This document shows, in pieces, positions 1 through 12,206 of a stretch of DNA of 64,000 nt (position 1 is the first letter of the stretch; each line of letters begins with the position of its first letter). Under the pieces are notes generated by a model that saw only the letters and a list, made by a program, of their open reading frames with translations, searched no databases and was not told where the DNA came from. This stretch comes from Craterostigma plantagineum (taxonomy: Eukaryota; Streptophyta; Magnoliopsida; Lamiales; Linderniaceae), in the NCBI GenBank assembly GCA_027422505.1, contig JAPQWV010000018.1, positions 14,650,001 through 14,714,000 of the forward strand. The letters are read 5' to 3'. The position numbers and the translations under genes were made by a program.

Positions 1-327
1 TACTTGTTTTACTCGGTCGGCGCCTGTGTACGTTGTCTCCAGTTTTTCCCATGCTTCCTTCGATTTCTTTACGTCCTTGAATTTTTCGAAGTCGGCATCT
101 TCTAGGCCGTTGTATATGATGGTGAGCGCAGCGTCATTTAATTTTCGAGAATCCTCCAACGCCTTCAACTGGGTCGGCGTGTACTCGTCCGTTTTTTCAG
201 GTTCGGTATACCCATCTTTAACGATATTCCATACGCCTTGCGAACCGAGCAGTGCTTTCATCCGAATACTCCAATTATCATAATTGGATTTTGTGAGGCG
301 TGGAACGGGCATGTTGCCGAACGACAT
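1..327 (-). CDS. Copia-D gag, N-terminal part (runs off the left edge)
   Basis: Capsid-like gag of a Ty1-copia retrotransposon, which packages element RNA into cytoplasmic particles. The start ATG (325-327, minus strand) lies just inside the primer-binding site. The 109 codons in the window are open, with no stop. The start MSFGNMPVPRLTKSNYDNWS is the typical N-terminal gag domain (DUF4219-like). It leads into a UBN2-like region with SKEAWEKLETTYTGAD near residue 90, a signature of plant copia gag. The frame is uninterrupted, so this element may be more intact than Copia-A or Copia-B. The rest of gag and pol lie outside the window. I assign it from domain order and motif, not from a search. 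Confidence 0.85.
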   Translation of the reverse strand, partial: MSFGNMPVPRLTKSNYDNWSIRMKALLGSQGVWNIVKDGYTEPEKTDEYTPTQLKALEDSRKLNDAALTIIYNGLEDADFEKFKDVKKSKEAWEKLETTYTGADRVKQV

Positions 328-328
328 G

Positions 329-341
329 GCTCTGATACCAA
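329..341 (-). promoter_or_regulatory. Copia-D primer-binding site (tRNA-iMet type)
   Basis: On the minus strand this reads TTGGTATCAGAGC, the standard plant copia site complementary to the 3' end of initiator tRNA-Met. It begins two bases inside the 5' LTR, where minus-strand DNA synthesis would start. Confidence 0.9.
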
Positions 342-343
342 TT

Positions 344-868
344 TGTTAATATTTTAGGGGTAAAGATCGAATGGTAGAGGAAGAAATGAACAATATTTGT
401 GTGAAGGGTACAAGGATAATGAAAAATATTTTTTCTCTTCTCTGAGTTTTTCCACGTACAGATTTGGCCAACTCTATCTGTAATACATGCAAACTCACGC
501 ACACACAACTTTCTTTTGGTTTCTCTAACTCTCGTTTTACACACTCACAAACCTCTCACACATCTTTTACATACCCACATGCATATATATATATATATAT
601 ATAGGATATAACCTACCGTAGTAGATCTGATATGCATATGCATATCTTTTACTTTGTCTAACATATATAATATAAAATACTATCTATCATGCATATTTCT
701 TCTCAGACGGCGTCAGATCTTATTTGCAAGATTGTTTTCTGACTTTTACTTTTCCTTGCTTGGCTGCTTTGCGACTGTGTATTGATTTTTCTCGATATCT
801 GATCTTTTACTTCTATTTGTGCGGCTCTTTTTGATTTTTTTTTTCTTTTGTTTTGAGCTTAGTCAACA
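344..868 (-). repeat. Copia-D 5' LTR
   Basis: A 525-bp segment with TG...CA ends; on the minus strand it starts TGTTGACT and ends TTAACA. It lies directly against the primer site on one side and against tryptophan synthase exon 5 on the other. It contains a (TA)n run at about 582-602 and pyrimidine-rich stretches. The other LTR is outside the window, so the expected TSD (AGATG on the minus strand, 869-873) cannot be confirmed. Confidence 0.8.
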
Positions 869-886
869 CATCTGGGACAACTAGTC
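869..886 (-). pseudogene. TSA: TSA exon 5 stub, cut by Copia-D
   Basis: After the acceptor TTATTTGCAG, 18 bases encode the continuation GLVVPD of the alpha-subunit barrel, in phase with exon 4. The reading then runs straight into the TGTTGACT end of the Copia-D LTR. The family continues with PLEET here, so the break is in the coding sequence itself. Confidence 0.8.
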
Positions 887-961
887 CTGCAAATAACTCA
901 CAAGATGTAAAGAAAAATCCTAAACTCCATGCTAATATTTATTCAGTGACATTGTTATTAC

Positions 962-1070
962 CATGTATTCCTGTATCTTTTAGCGTAGTCATGAACTTCT
1001 CCACGCCACGCTTGAGTATTGGGTTGTAGTACGAGAATAGTGCAATCGGACAACATACATGAGGTATCAC
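962..1070 (-). pseudogene. TSA: TSA exon 4
   Basis: A 109-bp exon between a TTTTTCAAG acceptor and a G|GTAATA donor. It encodes VIPHVCCPIALF, then YYNPILKRGVEKFM, then KDTGIHG. The YNPI..RG motif and the DTGIHG turn are hallmarks of plant tryptophan synthase alpha. The frame is open and the exon phase joins exons 3 and 5 correctly. Confidence 0.85.
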
Positions 1071-1143
1071 CTTGAAAAATAATGAATGAACAAACCGTAA
1101 GTTATTAAGAAACGAATAGATTATGAAGGTACAGAAAGACAAC

Positions 1144-1458
1144 TGTTGGCCCTTTTATTACCAAACAAGGATCAAAAGAAAGGCTTGAATGCTTAAAACG
1201 TGAAGAACACCTTGAGTGCGTCTTAGTGTGTGTATTTCTATAGAAAAGTACAAGGTGGCTTACCTTTTGATTTCTTTTGATCAACCCTAATTAGGGTAAG
1301 TTGGGGCTTTATATATCACAAGTATTTGGTATATTAAAGCCCAGTCCCAAACTTCTACAAAATATCATAAGTCTTCCCAAACTACAACAACCCATTAAGT
1401 AACAACATATAAACCCAAGATTACATAAATTAAAGGATGCTACAAAATATTCCTAGCA
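1144..1458 (-). repeat. Copia-A 3' LTR
   Basis: A 315-bp repeat starting TGTTGGCCC and ending CCTAGCA on the plus strand. It is nearly identical to 36314-36625. By eye it differs by 3 substitutions, a 2-base AT insertion and one extra G near the end. Confidence 0.92.
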
Positions 1459-1470
1459 ATCTCCCCCTTA
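1459..1470 (-). promoter_or_regulatory. Copia-A polypurine tract
   Basis: On the minus strand it reads TAAGGGGGAGAT, directly against the 3' LTR, the expected primer for plus-strand DNA synthesis. The stop codon of the extra 3' ORF (TGC TAA) overlaps its first bases. Confidence 0.85.
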
Positions 1471-4400
1471 GCATCCTTTTCGCCTTGGCGACCTTTGTGT
1501 CTTCTTCTTCTTGGGTTTCTCCACCGCATACATTGATTTCCTGAGTCCAAGTCTGAACTCATATGATCGTAGCATTCTTCGTAAAGATATTCGATCTAAG
1601 ATGATGTTGATCAGCTTTTCGTATTTCTCCTGGATTTCTGCTCTTCGAACCTTAGTTGCTTCGGAATCCTTCTGAGGTTGCTTCGAATGATCAGTAGCGT
1701 TCCATCGCTGAATTTGGCAATCTATGATGTTTTCATTAGCCTCTTTTCTCCCTTGTAGTTGATGTAGACCACTGATGGATCGTCGTCTTCATTGATTATG
1801 CGCAAGACTTGGGTCGGGGACTTCGAAGGATGGCTTCGTGTGATTCACCCTCTTTATGTTACTTTCCACTGCCGTTTGAAGGTCGTGCGTTGTATTGAAT
1901 TTGACTTGGCGCATCATGAATCGCTTAAGAGCGACGTATCCCACCTTTAGGTCTGGATTTTGAAGTGTTCAAGGAATCTGAAGCTTCCTAGTATCTGATC
2001 AACGTCTTCACCTCTGATGTAGGAGAGATCGCCTTCACTCAGTTCTTCGACCGTTCCATCTTCTTGCTGCACTTTGTAGATAGGAAATTCATAGAACTCA
2101 AGACGAGCTCGTCGTACTCCCATGACTGTGCCGATTCTGGCCTTTTCCTTCTCTTCTCTTCTAAGAGTATCAACATCAGCTTCTTTTCCTCTCCACACAA
2201 GCCCTCTACGAAGAGAGAGCAGGTATCGTATGGCGGTTGGTCTTGGGAGATAAGTTAGACCTCTTAGATCAAGCTCGTCTACATTCTTGATCCTTTTTTC
2301 CTTCCTCTAAATTCTCCTTCGTATCTCTTCTTGATATGGAGCAATCACTTTGACATTTTCCCATGATAGCTTCGGTTCTTCTCCTATCTTCGACTCCGAG
2401 GGGGGCACCCCTCATCGACGACGACGTGTTTGAGAAGCTCGGGAAGTTCTGGAATGTCAGCTTCATAGTCTTCACCTTCCTCGAGTTCATCATCGTCGAT
2501 AAGGGCCAGGCTAACGTTTGCCTTCATCAGGAAGTATCTGGCATTATCAGTAAGCCCTTGGCCAAGACTGGATGCATCGGCTTGTTAACCAATCGTCGTT
2601 GAAGATATATTTTTCTACCGTTGTATGTGGATTTTAAAGTGTTTCGAGAGATATGATTGGTTCATTCACTGAAGGGATAGATTAGGTGAGAATGGAGGAT
2701 CGGAGGAGTTTCTTAGATTTGTGAGACTAGGCAGTGAGAGACTCATGGCTTGTGAGGAGGTTAGTTGGGTTGTTTTGGTAGTAGTTCGGGTAGATTTTCT
2801 GGTTTGGGAAGGTGTTTTGGTGACGGTTGGTTGCGGCTGTTGAGGTTGAAGCCCTTTGTCTCGTGTCTTCTCCCCCTCGGGATGTATGGGCCTCGCCTCA
2901 GCAGGTGAACGGAACCTCGAGACGTCTAAGGACCTCCGCTTCATACTCAGTGAGCTTTTGTGCAGTGCGGAGTCTGGCTATCACGACGTCAATGAGTTTT
3001 GTGACTGGGACGTTCCACGGACCTCCGTCAGGGTCAGTGGAAGGATCCGATCTGGGACGTTCTTCTTCAGTGACGGGGGCTTTGCCTTTGTCTCGAGTCG
3101 AAGTCCCAAGTGCAGTGTACACTTGGGTCATGATAGAATCTTCGAGACCTTTTGCGTATTTTGCAAGGCGAGCGGTGAGCCTGGCCTCCGTCACGAACGG
3201 GAAAATAACGTGGCGGAGTCACGAAGACGTCCTGCCGTCACAACATTTGAAAAAGTTGTTCCTGATGTGCCGCCCGTTTGCACAGGACATGAGAAACCGG
3301 GGCCACTTAGGCTCACCGTTGACATCAATGCTGATACAGACTCAGATGGAGGCCCATGTCTGTAGCTGCTGTGATGTTGACTACGTTGGGTATTCCGCTC
3401 TATTCCGTACTAGATTCTAGGACGGAGACGTTGTGGAGCGTTCGGTCCATATCACTAAGATCTAGAGGTGCAGAAGCAAGAGTAAGTGTCCTAGAAAATG
3501 GAAAAATTATGGATGGTGAGGGCACTAGACTTGTCGTGGTCAAAGACGGTGCAATCTGAGGCTGAGGACTGCTTGATACAAGATCTACTCCTCCGAGCGA
3601 GGTGGTGATGGTTGACGTGGCACCTCATGTGTGTCTGAAACAATCATCTGTTGGGAGATGATTGAGTGGTTAGGAAGGGTATTTTGCGCGATTGGACCCG
3701 ATGTCGCGACTTCTACTCGGGGGAAGACAAAGTCGTCCCCTGCACCTATCGGCTCGGTCCGGCTTATTTGTGGACTGGAGGACTGAGGAAGACGGTCGTG
3801 TTTGTATTTTGTACGCCGTTCCTGTTTACTGCTTCCCTCATCCCCTTTTGATTTTCTCTTTTGTTTTGGTTTTGGGGATGAGGAGCTTCCTAGACCTATA
3901 TTTGGCAGTGGGGGTTGGCTTGTCCCTGGGTTAGGTTCAACTGGATGTGCTGAACCATGGGATTATCATCCGGGTTATTTGCTCGAAGGTATCTAAGGAG
4001 CTCCGGGTCAGTTGGATCGAGGAGTCGAATTAGATAATCTGGTAGGATCATGGCCTCCCGATCGAGCTTGCTTTTTGTTGATTGGATTTTGGTGAGCTTT
4101 GGAGCTTGATAGTTCTCGGTCATGGGTCGGCGCTCTATTTCGGGATGAAGATCCACGAAATGATGGACGATGACAGGGAGCCACCGTAAGTAAGGAAGTA
4201 TCCTGGATCCGAGGCCTCGTCTTCTTAGTTGGTCAAGAATGTCTGTCCAGAGTAGTTGTGCGATGTCATAATTGTTGTTGAAGATGATGCCGTGGAAAAT
4301 CAGCATTATGCTGTGGTTGCACCTGTCGGACCCAGCGTGCTTTGGAGATAGGCACTTGTTGATGATCAGAAATAGGGTCCGCCAGGGTCCAGGGATATCT

Positions 4401-4809
4401 TTTGCTGAGAAGTCTGGAAGGTGAATAGTGTTTTGGGCGTTGGTTTATGGCCAATGAATAAGAAGTCTCTGATGAGGTCATCGTTTGTGGGATGTGTATC
4501 ATAGAGAAGTGAGTGTGGTAGGTTTAGTAAGGAACGAAGAATGGTTGGGGTAAAAACGACAATGGTGTTGTCGATTTTAGCGGAGAGACGGGTTGTTTTT
4601 GGGTTATTTGTCGGGTTTTGAAGAGTGGACCAAAATTGTTGTGCGTAGACTTCTGGGACACATTTGGTGATAGTGAGGGCTGTTTTCAAAGGGTGATTGG
4701 CTAAGGTTTTGAGAATGATGGGATCTGGGCAAGAGGTATTGTCAAGGTCTAGTTGCATATTTTTAGGTGTTCTCTGTGCCCAGTCCTTTGAAGCAAAAAA
4801 TCTCATCAA
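1471..4809 (-). pseudogene. Copia-A extra 3' ORF (degraded)
   Basis: Remnant of a large protein coded between pol and the 3' PPT. N-terminal domain pieces lie at 4809-4366 and 4306-3896, with motifs VYAQQFWSTLQ and LPYLRWLPVIVHH. A low-complexity linker follows (about 3890-2600; a piece at 3194-2898 has KGLEDSIMTQVYTALG). C-terminal pieces run from about 2198 to the PPT, with KVGYVALKRFMMRQV, AKFSDGTL and LRRMLRSYEFRLGLR. All match in order the ORF at 20401-24049 of Copia-B. Several frameshifts and stops break it. I recall similar domains encoded downstream of copia pol in Asteraceae genomes; function is unknown. An envelope role is often proposed for 3' ORFs, but I see no clear signal peptide or membrane anchor. 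Confidence 0.75.
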
Positions 4810-4829
4810 TTTGTCGCACTAGTTTAATA

Positions 4830-6160
4830 AATCTATAAGGTAAGATCAAAGAATTAGTAGGAATCAACCATTACAAAGCTTGGAAAGATAATGTAAAATG
4901 CGTGTCAAAGTCAAATGTTGTAACATTTTAGGACTTAGAAAATTTTGATAAAATTTTTGAGTAAAGGTAGATCGGCCGAGAGGAAGAAAAATTGAAATTG
5001 AATCAATTAATCGACGACATTTTTATCGGGCGATCTTAGTTTCAATCACATTGTAAATTAGGTTAGGTCCAGATATTCAATTTGCAATTCAAATCACAGT
5101 GTTATTGAGTTTCGGGCAAGAGTGTTCAATCAAGCGATTCAAATCATAGTTCTTTTATATTTCGGTTTCGATCGAAACTGCGGAATAGTACGGTTTAAAT
5201 CGTGTTAAAATTAAAAGACAGTTTCGGCCGAAAGTCCTGAATTGGACGATTTAAATCATAGTAAAATTATAAAAGCCAATTTCGGCCGAAAGTACTGAAT
5301 CGCTCGATTTAAATCACAGGATAATTGAAAAGACAGTATCAGCTGATTGAGATTTTGAAATCAAATTATGAAAGAGTTTGGGGCAATTTCTGTCATTCGG
5401 GTGGATGGAGTTCAATTGAAACGCAGTTTGGGTGCGATTCTGGCGAACTTATTGAATCCCTAATCTGCGAATCTTGCAAAGTTAAGATTGAGTGATTTTC
5501 CTTACCGATAGGAAGTGTTGAACTGCAAAAATAGTGAAAGAAACAGGATTTGTGAGGGAACGTGATGAGATTTGGGTGCGATTGCAGAGAGAATTTTAGA
5601 GTAAATCGGGAGAGTTGATAAACAGTGACTGAGTTTCGGTCGATTGACTATATATATACTGTGGTACTGTAGAGTTTCGAACGAAACTGGTGTCGGGCGA
5701 TTTCGCCGAGAAAAATTACAAAGGGGTTAAAATTTCAGTTTCGATCGATTCAATTTAGTTTCGGGCGATGATCAGTTTCGCCGTGTAAAATTATAAAAGA
5801 GTTTAAAATTTCAGTTCGATCGATTCGAATGAGTTTCGGGCGATGATCAGTTTCGCCGTGTAAAATTATAAAAGGGTTTAAAATTTCAGTTTCGATCGAT
5901 TCAAATGAGTTTCCGGCGATGATCAGTTTCGCCGTGTACAATTATAAAAGGGTTTAAAAATTCAGTTTCGATCGATTCGAATGTGTTTCGGGCGATACTC
6001 AGTTTCGCCAAGGCAAGTATTAAATATTTTGAATATTACAGTTGCGATCAATTTTGAGTTTCGCCGAGAAATATTTTGACCGAAGAGTAATGAAAAATTA
6101 CCATCTCAAGATTTTACTCTACAAATCGATTTGAAAGAAAGTTATTGAAAGATTGTAGAA
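4830..6160 (-). other. Copia-A 3' spacer, rich in CGGGCGAT-type motifs
   Basis: Non-coding stretch between RNase H and the extra ORF. On the plus strand it is dotted with TTTCGGGCGAT, TTTCGGCCGAAA, TTCGATCGATT and TTTCGCCG. The same motif family fills the 5' leader at 35460-36050. No ORF of note. Confidence 0.7.
5695..6010. repeat. Tandem repeat, four ~75-bp units
   Basis: Units share TTTAAAATTTCAG, TTCGATCGATTC, GTTTCGGGCGATGATCAG and TTTCGCCGTG. The TTTAAAATTTCAG element recurs at about 5725, 5801, 5875 and 5952. Copies are imperfect, the first being most diverged. Confidence 0.8.
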
Positions 6161-6162
6161 AG

Positions 6163-6230
6163 TCCCCCTTAATTTGTGCAAGGTGCTCAAAGACTCCCCC
6201 AGGATTCGTGCACAATTTTTCAAGACTCCC
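6163..6230 (-). promoter_or_regulatory. Copia-A internal purine boxes after pol
   Basis: On the minus strand three boxes follow one another: CTAGGGGAGTC, CTGGGGGAGTC and TTAAGGGGGAC. They resemble the 3' PPT and sit just after RNase H, as in Copia-B at 18582-18657. Confidence 0.6.
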
Positions 6231-6459
6231 CTAGATATGAGTGAAATTTTCAACACACACATGAGAACATATAGAGAAAGATTAAGTGACCTATTTACAG
6301 AATATCAGGTTCAAGTAGAGACAATCGATCGTGTCTTACGGTTCAACATGCCTAACCTAGATACCAAGAATTGGAATCGCTTTTCATCCAATGCCTTAGT
6401 GAATAAGTCTGCAAGTTGAAGATCTGTGTGAACAAAATGCATTTCGATTGTACCTTGTT

Positions 6460-9400
6460 CTACATGTTCCTTGATAAGTGATATCTAATGTCTAGATGTT
6501 TTGTGCGTGAGTGATGTAAAGGATTACTTGTTATAGCTATAGCACTTTTTGAGTCACTAAATATGGGAATCCGATTTAACGTTATGCCAAAATCTCGTAG
6601 CTGGGTTCTTATCCACAAAATTTGTGAACAACAAATCGCAGCAGTAACATATTTTGAGCGGCTCCAGAGGTGCTCTTTCTGTCCAGCTTGCATCCCGCGT
6701 ACTCGGCGTATTGTATCCTACGAGTTCGACGTTGGAATCCATTGGGTACCATAGACCTAGATTGGGAGTTCCCTTAAGGTATTTGAAAATTCTCTTGATG
6801 GCGAGCATGTGAGACTCCTTTGGATCAGCTTGAAAGCGAGCACAGAGACACGTGGCGAACATAATATCAGGTCGACTGGACGTGAGATAGAGCAGAGATC
6901 CTATCATGCCTCGTAAATCGTTTGGTTAAAAGATTTTCCTGATGAATCTGCATCAAGTTTGCATGAGGTGGACATGGGAGTGCTGGCAGCATTGGAGTTG
7001 TCCAAGTTGTACTTCTTGAGTATGTCGTGAATGTACTTGGATTGACTGATGAAGATTCCATCGTGAAGCTGCTTAAGCTGTAGGCCTAGGAAGAAGCTTA
7101 GTTCTTCCATCATACTCATTTCAAATTTCTGCTTCATTAGATCTCCAAAGTTCCTGCACATTCTTGAATCCGTCGAGCCGAAGATGATGTGTCTACGTAA
7201 ATCTATACCAGCATAATGTCGGAGCCGTCCTTCTTGATAAAGAGACTCGTATCGATCTTCCCTTTTGTGAATCCGGAGGAGATGAGAAAATCCGAGAGGA
7301 CCTCGTACCAGGCTCTGGGAGCTTGTTTAAGTCCATAGAGAGCTTTGAGTCTGTAGACGTGGTCTGGGAGTTGTTCGCCCACAAAACCTTCAGGCTGAGA
7401 TACAAAAACTTCTTCTTCAGAATTCCGTTGAGGAATGCAGTTTCGACATCTGGTAGACTGTAAAGTTCTTGTGTGCAGCGAAAGCTAAGAAATCCTGATG
7501 GCTTCAATTTACGAGTGGAGTATATGTCTCATCAAAGTCGATTCATTCCCGTTGATTGTATCCTTTTGCAACCAACCTGGCTTTATTCCGGATCACAACT
7601 CCTTGCTCGTCCTTTTTGTTCTTAAACACCCATTTAGTCCCTATGATAGTTTTTCCAGCTGGTCTAGGGACTAGGTTCCAGACTTTCAGCCTTTCAAACT
7701 GATTGATTTCCTCCTGCATTGCGATTATCCAATCTGGGTCGGCAAGTGCTTCGGCTACTTTGCTAGGCTCTTTATGACTGAGAAAACAGGAGTAAAGACT
7801 CTTATTTATCGTTGATGCTCGAGTTGTTACGCCAGTGGATGGATCATCAATTATTTGTAAGTTCGGGTGCATACGGGTCCACTTCCTTGTATGAGGTTGT
7901 GATGATCCATCTACATCTATACTCGTCAGTGTTTCTTCATTTTAAGCAGCATGATGTTCCGTATCTTCCTCAGATTGGAGTGGTACTGACTCTCCTGAGG
8001 AAATTTCTATTGTCGAATCCGCGGGCAGAGGCGTGTCTGCTTCTGAACTTGAGATTATTTCAGTGTCAGTGGGAGTTCACTGTCGTCATTAATGTGGAGA
8101 TTTTCCATCGTGGGAGGTGAATTATCATTACTGGGTTCTGCAGAATCCTCATTGCTCGGTCCTGCATAGGTCGTTGGAGCAGTGGGTGGCGGTGGTCTTG
8201 AAAAGAGATCCTCAAATAGGAGATCGAGTTCCACATCGCTCAGTGTATTGGAGTTTGAAGGTTCGCCCACTGAAGAGGTGCTTGGTTGATCCTTCGTCAA
8301 CTCTCGTATAAGTCCGGGTTTGGACTGATTCGTGCAGAAGCCACTCGGTCTACTTCATCAAATGTCACGTTAATGCTTTCCATAACGTTTCCTTGAGGTA
8401 TACTCGATAGGCTTTGGAGGTAGTCGAGTATCTCACCAATATTCCTTCAAATGCTTTTGGGTGAAGTTCGCCTCTATCTTCACGATCGTTTGCTACGTAG
8501 CACTTGCATCCAAAAACTCTCTGGAAAGACACGTCTGGCACTCTGCAATTTATCAACTCGTAGGGAGTCCTATTGAACCTCTTGTGAAGGGAGCCACGAT
8601 TTGAGTGAAACAAGTTATGTTCATTGCTTCGGCCCACAAGAAGTGGGGTAATCCAGAGTGAATAAGGAGTGAACGAGTTGCTTCAACTGGGGTCCTGTTC
8701 TTGTGCTCAACTACACCGTTTTGTTGAGGTGTTTTGGCCGCTGCGAACTGTTGGGTGATTCCAAGTGATGCATAGAAGTCACTGAGCTTTTTGTTCTTGA
8801 ATTCTGTCCCATTGTCAGTTCTGATGATTTGGACACTTAGTTGGTAGAGGTTTTGTGCGGTTTTGAAAAACTCAATGATTAGACCTGGGGTTTCGTCCTT
8901 GGTTCTGAGAAATTTAGTCCATGCGTAGCGCAAGAAATCATCCACAATAACCAACACATATCTTCGCCCATTGATGGTCTGCATGCACATAGGTCCACAC
9001 AGATCCATATGAATGAGTTCGAGAGGTTTGGAGGTTGAGGCTGTATGTTTGGTCCGGTGGACGCTTTCCTTATCTTTCCCATTTCACACGCCGAGCAAAG
9101 ATGCTCTTTGTGATATCTGAACGAGGGAAGTCCTTCGACCAAGTTTTCTGATCGCAGTTTGTTTAGGTCTTTGAAATTGAGATGAGAGAGTCTCAGATTC
9201 CAGAGATCGTTCTGACGAAGAGAGGCACGGGAGATTAGGCACGTTGGTCGGACAGTTTTGAGGTTAATGGAGTAGAGATTCGTCTTTCTGTGGCCAGTGA
9301 GGAGCTCTCTTCCATTGTTATCGGTGACGCTACATTTGTTGGTCTCGAAATTCACCTTGTAGCCTTTGTTACAGAAACGTCCAATGCTAAATAAATTGTA

Positions 9401-9604
9401 GCTCAGTCCTTCGACGTAGGAGACTCCTTTGATGGCCAGTCTGTCATGGATGAGATCACCCGTTCCTAACATCGGTGCAGATTGACTGTTTCCGAAATAG
9501 ACCTTCCCGAGAAATCCTTCAGAGAAGTTGCTCAACAGCTCTTTGTTTCCAGTCATGTGTGAGGAGCAACCTGAATCTATGTACCACACATGACGGACCT
9601 GCAA
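6460..9604 (-). pseudogene. Copia-A pol: protease-integrase-RT-RNase H (broken)
   Basis: Copia-type polyprotein in sense order. Protease has WYIDSGCSSHMTG (9604 onward). A pre-integrase zinc region has HLCSACEMGK. Integrase (9008-8365) has VDDF, RTDNGTEF and NGVVE supplying D, D and E. An acidic/proline linker lies at 8300-8055. RT starts at 7872 with IIGTKWVFKNKKD. Later RT pieces are at 7507-7193 and 7161-6904; the latter has FFLGLQLKQ. RNase H (6907-6460) keeps SDSKSAIAITSNP. Frameshifts occur near 9040, 8590, 7540, 7190 and 6900, so no full polyprotein can be made. Integration enzymes would have had to come from another copy. Confidence 0.85.
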
Positions 9605-9967
9605 AAGGAATCAAGTAAGCTTAGGTACCCATTTATAGATGGGCCCTTCTTTGATAGCAGGTGTAGACACTAATGTATTTGTTGTTAGATTGAGTTATTT
9701 GTCTGATTGTTGGATAACTTATTTAAGAACCCAATCACGACAGTTTCCTATGGGGTGCAATTGGAATTTAGGAATCCAAATTTGTTTTGACTTAATTTGT
9801 TGTTCTGCTTGATCTTGGAGATATGATGTGTTTCTTTCTCTTATTCTGAGCTTGGGGGATATACCCTTAGAATGAGAGCTATGTGATGTGGAACCATTTG
9901 TGCTGAAAAGATCGTCATGAAGATGGGAAAGTACATCATTATTTTCATGACAATATTTAGATTTTTG
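8871..9967 (-). repeat. Duplicated PR-IN segment, copy S1
   Basis: About 1.1 kb of Copia-A protease/integrase region, repeated directly at 25241-26335 on the other side of the DNA element. By eye identity is about 93-95%, with scattered substitutions and small indels. It is therefore more diverged than the Copia-A LTR pair. Confidence 0.85.
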
Positions 9968-10476
9968 GGGGGATAAAACCTAAAATGGTCCCCAATCTTT
10001 ACCCTACGAACCAATTTAGTCCCCGATGTTTCGCGTGAACCAATTTAGTCCCCAATGTTATCGAAAATGAACCAAATTGGTCCCTCCGTCAATCCGAGCG
10101 TCAATTTAGACGGCGATGGTATATGCGACGGCATTAGCGACGGATATTCCGTCGCTAAATGAAAAAGTTAAAAAAATAATAATTAAATATTAAAATGAGG
10201 AAAAAATCCAAAAAAAGAGGGAAATTTTTTTCAGAGATGTACCAGGCCGCATCATAGCAGGCCAAAATATTTACAATCCATCAAATTGTTCAATGTTCAA
10301 GATAGAGTAAACAATTCAAAATAAGAGAATATTACTAATAAATTATAAATAAAAATAGATAATAAAAAAATTAAAATAGTAAAAGTAAAATAAAAACTAA
10401 AATTAAAATAATGATAAATTAAACATTAAAAATGAAGTAAAAATCCAAAAAAGGAAAAAAAAATTCAAAAAAGAGA

Positions 10477-10772
10477 TGTTAGGATATTTAATAGATTGTG
10501 TCAATAGTTTAGGTCTTAGGATTTATTTTGTAATTATCCTTTACCTTAGGCTTAGGACTATAATGTAATTATCTTATATTTAGTGATTGGGCCTTAATAT
10601 ACCTAGGGTTAATGTGGTATATAAGGTTTTACCAACTCACCTTTGAAAGTAATCAAAGATAAAAGGCTTATCCAAAATTTTCACACAATACACACACTCA
10701 AAGGTGAGAATACTCCCTTTTCGTTCCATTAAAGCCTATTTGATTCCTTGTTTGGTGCAATCGGGACCAACA
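10477..10772 (+). repeat. Copia-B 5' LTR
   Basis: 296 bp, starting TGTTAGGATATT and ending GGGACCAACA. It contains GGTATATAAGG (a TATA-box candidate near 10617-10624). Confidence 0.93.
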
Positions 10773-10774
10773 AG

Positions 10775-10786
10775 TGGTATCAGAGC
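10775..10786 (+). promoter_or_regulatory. Copia-B primer-binding site
   Basis: TGGTATCAGAGC, two bases after the LTR; complementary to the 3' end of initiator tRNA-Met. Confidence 0.92.
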
Positions 10787-12206
10787 AAACGTGGATCGAT
10801 CTGCATTGATTTGAATCCAGTTTCGTTCGATTCCGAGAAAGATCAAAGGTGTTTTTGGGCAAAATATTACTTTCGGCCATTTTGAACTCGGTTTGGGGTT
10901 TTGATGCTGCATTTTCGTGTTTAAAACCTTTTCCCAGATCGATTCTTTACCTAAAATGCTTTAGAACACTTTTAGATCAGTTTTTGGATCAGTTTTAACG
11001 AGTTTTGAGCAAGATCGAAGCAAAAGTTTTTCAGAAAAAGTCATTTCGGCCATTCTCTATTTTTAGTCGATTTAATCTATTTTTTGTTGTTTTTAGCTCA
11101 CAAATCGGTCGATTATGTGTTTAGGAAAGAATTTCTGAAGCTTAGGATCAAGTTTGAGCAATTTTGGCTGAGATTTGAGCAAGAACGAGACGATTTTCTG
11201 GCAAAACGCGTGTAAGCAATGGAACAGTGAAAGCTTGTTCTTGCCCGCGAAACTTCTTGCTGAATCGTTCAAGTCCGCGAAAATTTCAAATCCGCGAAAT
11301 TTTATTCCGAGAATTTTTAAACCGCGAAAATTTCACTTTCACGGCACTTTTCGCAACTGTCTACTTTCAAAATCTGAGAAACTTTCAACTGCGAAATTTG
11401 CTTACTCTTCATAATCCGAGAAATTCCATATCCAAGAGAGCTTACTCCGCGAATTTCCTGAGCCGCGAAATTTCTCAGCCGAGAAATTTTTATATATCCG
11501 AGAAATTTTTCAAAACCAAGAAAAAATTTGCAAATCCGCGAAAATTCGTCTAAGGAAGTTTTCCAAAACCACGACTCTCTCAAATCCGAGAAAATTTCCT
11601 AACTGAGAATTTTTTTTCTTCCTTGCGAAATTTTATAACTTGCGAAATTTTCTTGCGAAGCTTTAAAATTCTCAACTGAGAATCTTCCTCACATGCGAAA
11701 TTTTTAAAATCCGAGAAATTTTCCACTGAGAATTTTTCTCTTCTTCCGAGAATTTCTCATTAAAACTCACAAGCATCGAAATTTCTCAACACATAATTTC
11801 TCGGATAACTCTTCGTATAAACACGTCCTTTAAAACCGCGAGTTTTTTTTTTCTCCTAACGTGTTAAGTCCTTTTCTCGTGTTGAAATCTTCTTGGGTTA
11901 AATTTTTCTCAAACTTTTGATCCTTACACTTTAGTCCTATCACCCTAGACCACTTTTGACATAAAATATTATCTCACCTCAAAAATTGTTTTCAAAATTT
12001 CTAGAACTTCTCCTAATTTCAAGATATATCTTCTCTTCATACATTATCGACCATCACACATGCTCACTTAGCTCTAAGAAATTCTGTAAACAATTTTTTT
12101 TCTCTCTCAAAACTCTACTCGTTAAACTCATATTTCTCATTTCGTTCGTTACTAACTCTCTTATCTATTTAAGATCAAAACCACGGACGATTCGACTGCA
12201 CCAACC
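10787..12206 (+). other. Copia-B 5' leader with GCGAAAATTT-type repeats
   Basis: A 1.4-kb untranslated leader. From about 11210 to 11830 it carries more than twenty close variants of CCGCGAAATTT and CCGAGAAATTT. The same motif recurs at 18800-20340 of the same element. No convincing ORF; open frames of about 100 codons here are biased by the repeat. Confidence 0.75.

Noticed and set aside
2827..3420. 197-codon plus-strand ORF
   Set aside because: Antisense to the linker of the Copia-A extra ORF; Ser/Val-rich composition is what the reverse of that linker gives.
11175..11583. Overlapping ORFs of 80-108 codons in the Copia-B leader, both strands
   Set aside because: Low-complexity translation of the GCGAAATTT repeats (Asn/Phe/Arg/Lys-rich); open in several frames because the motif lacks stops.
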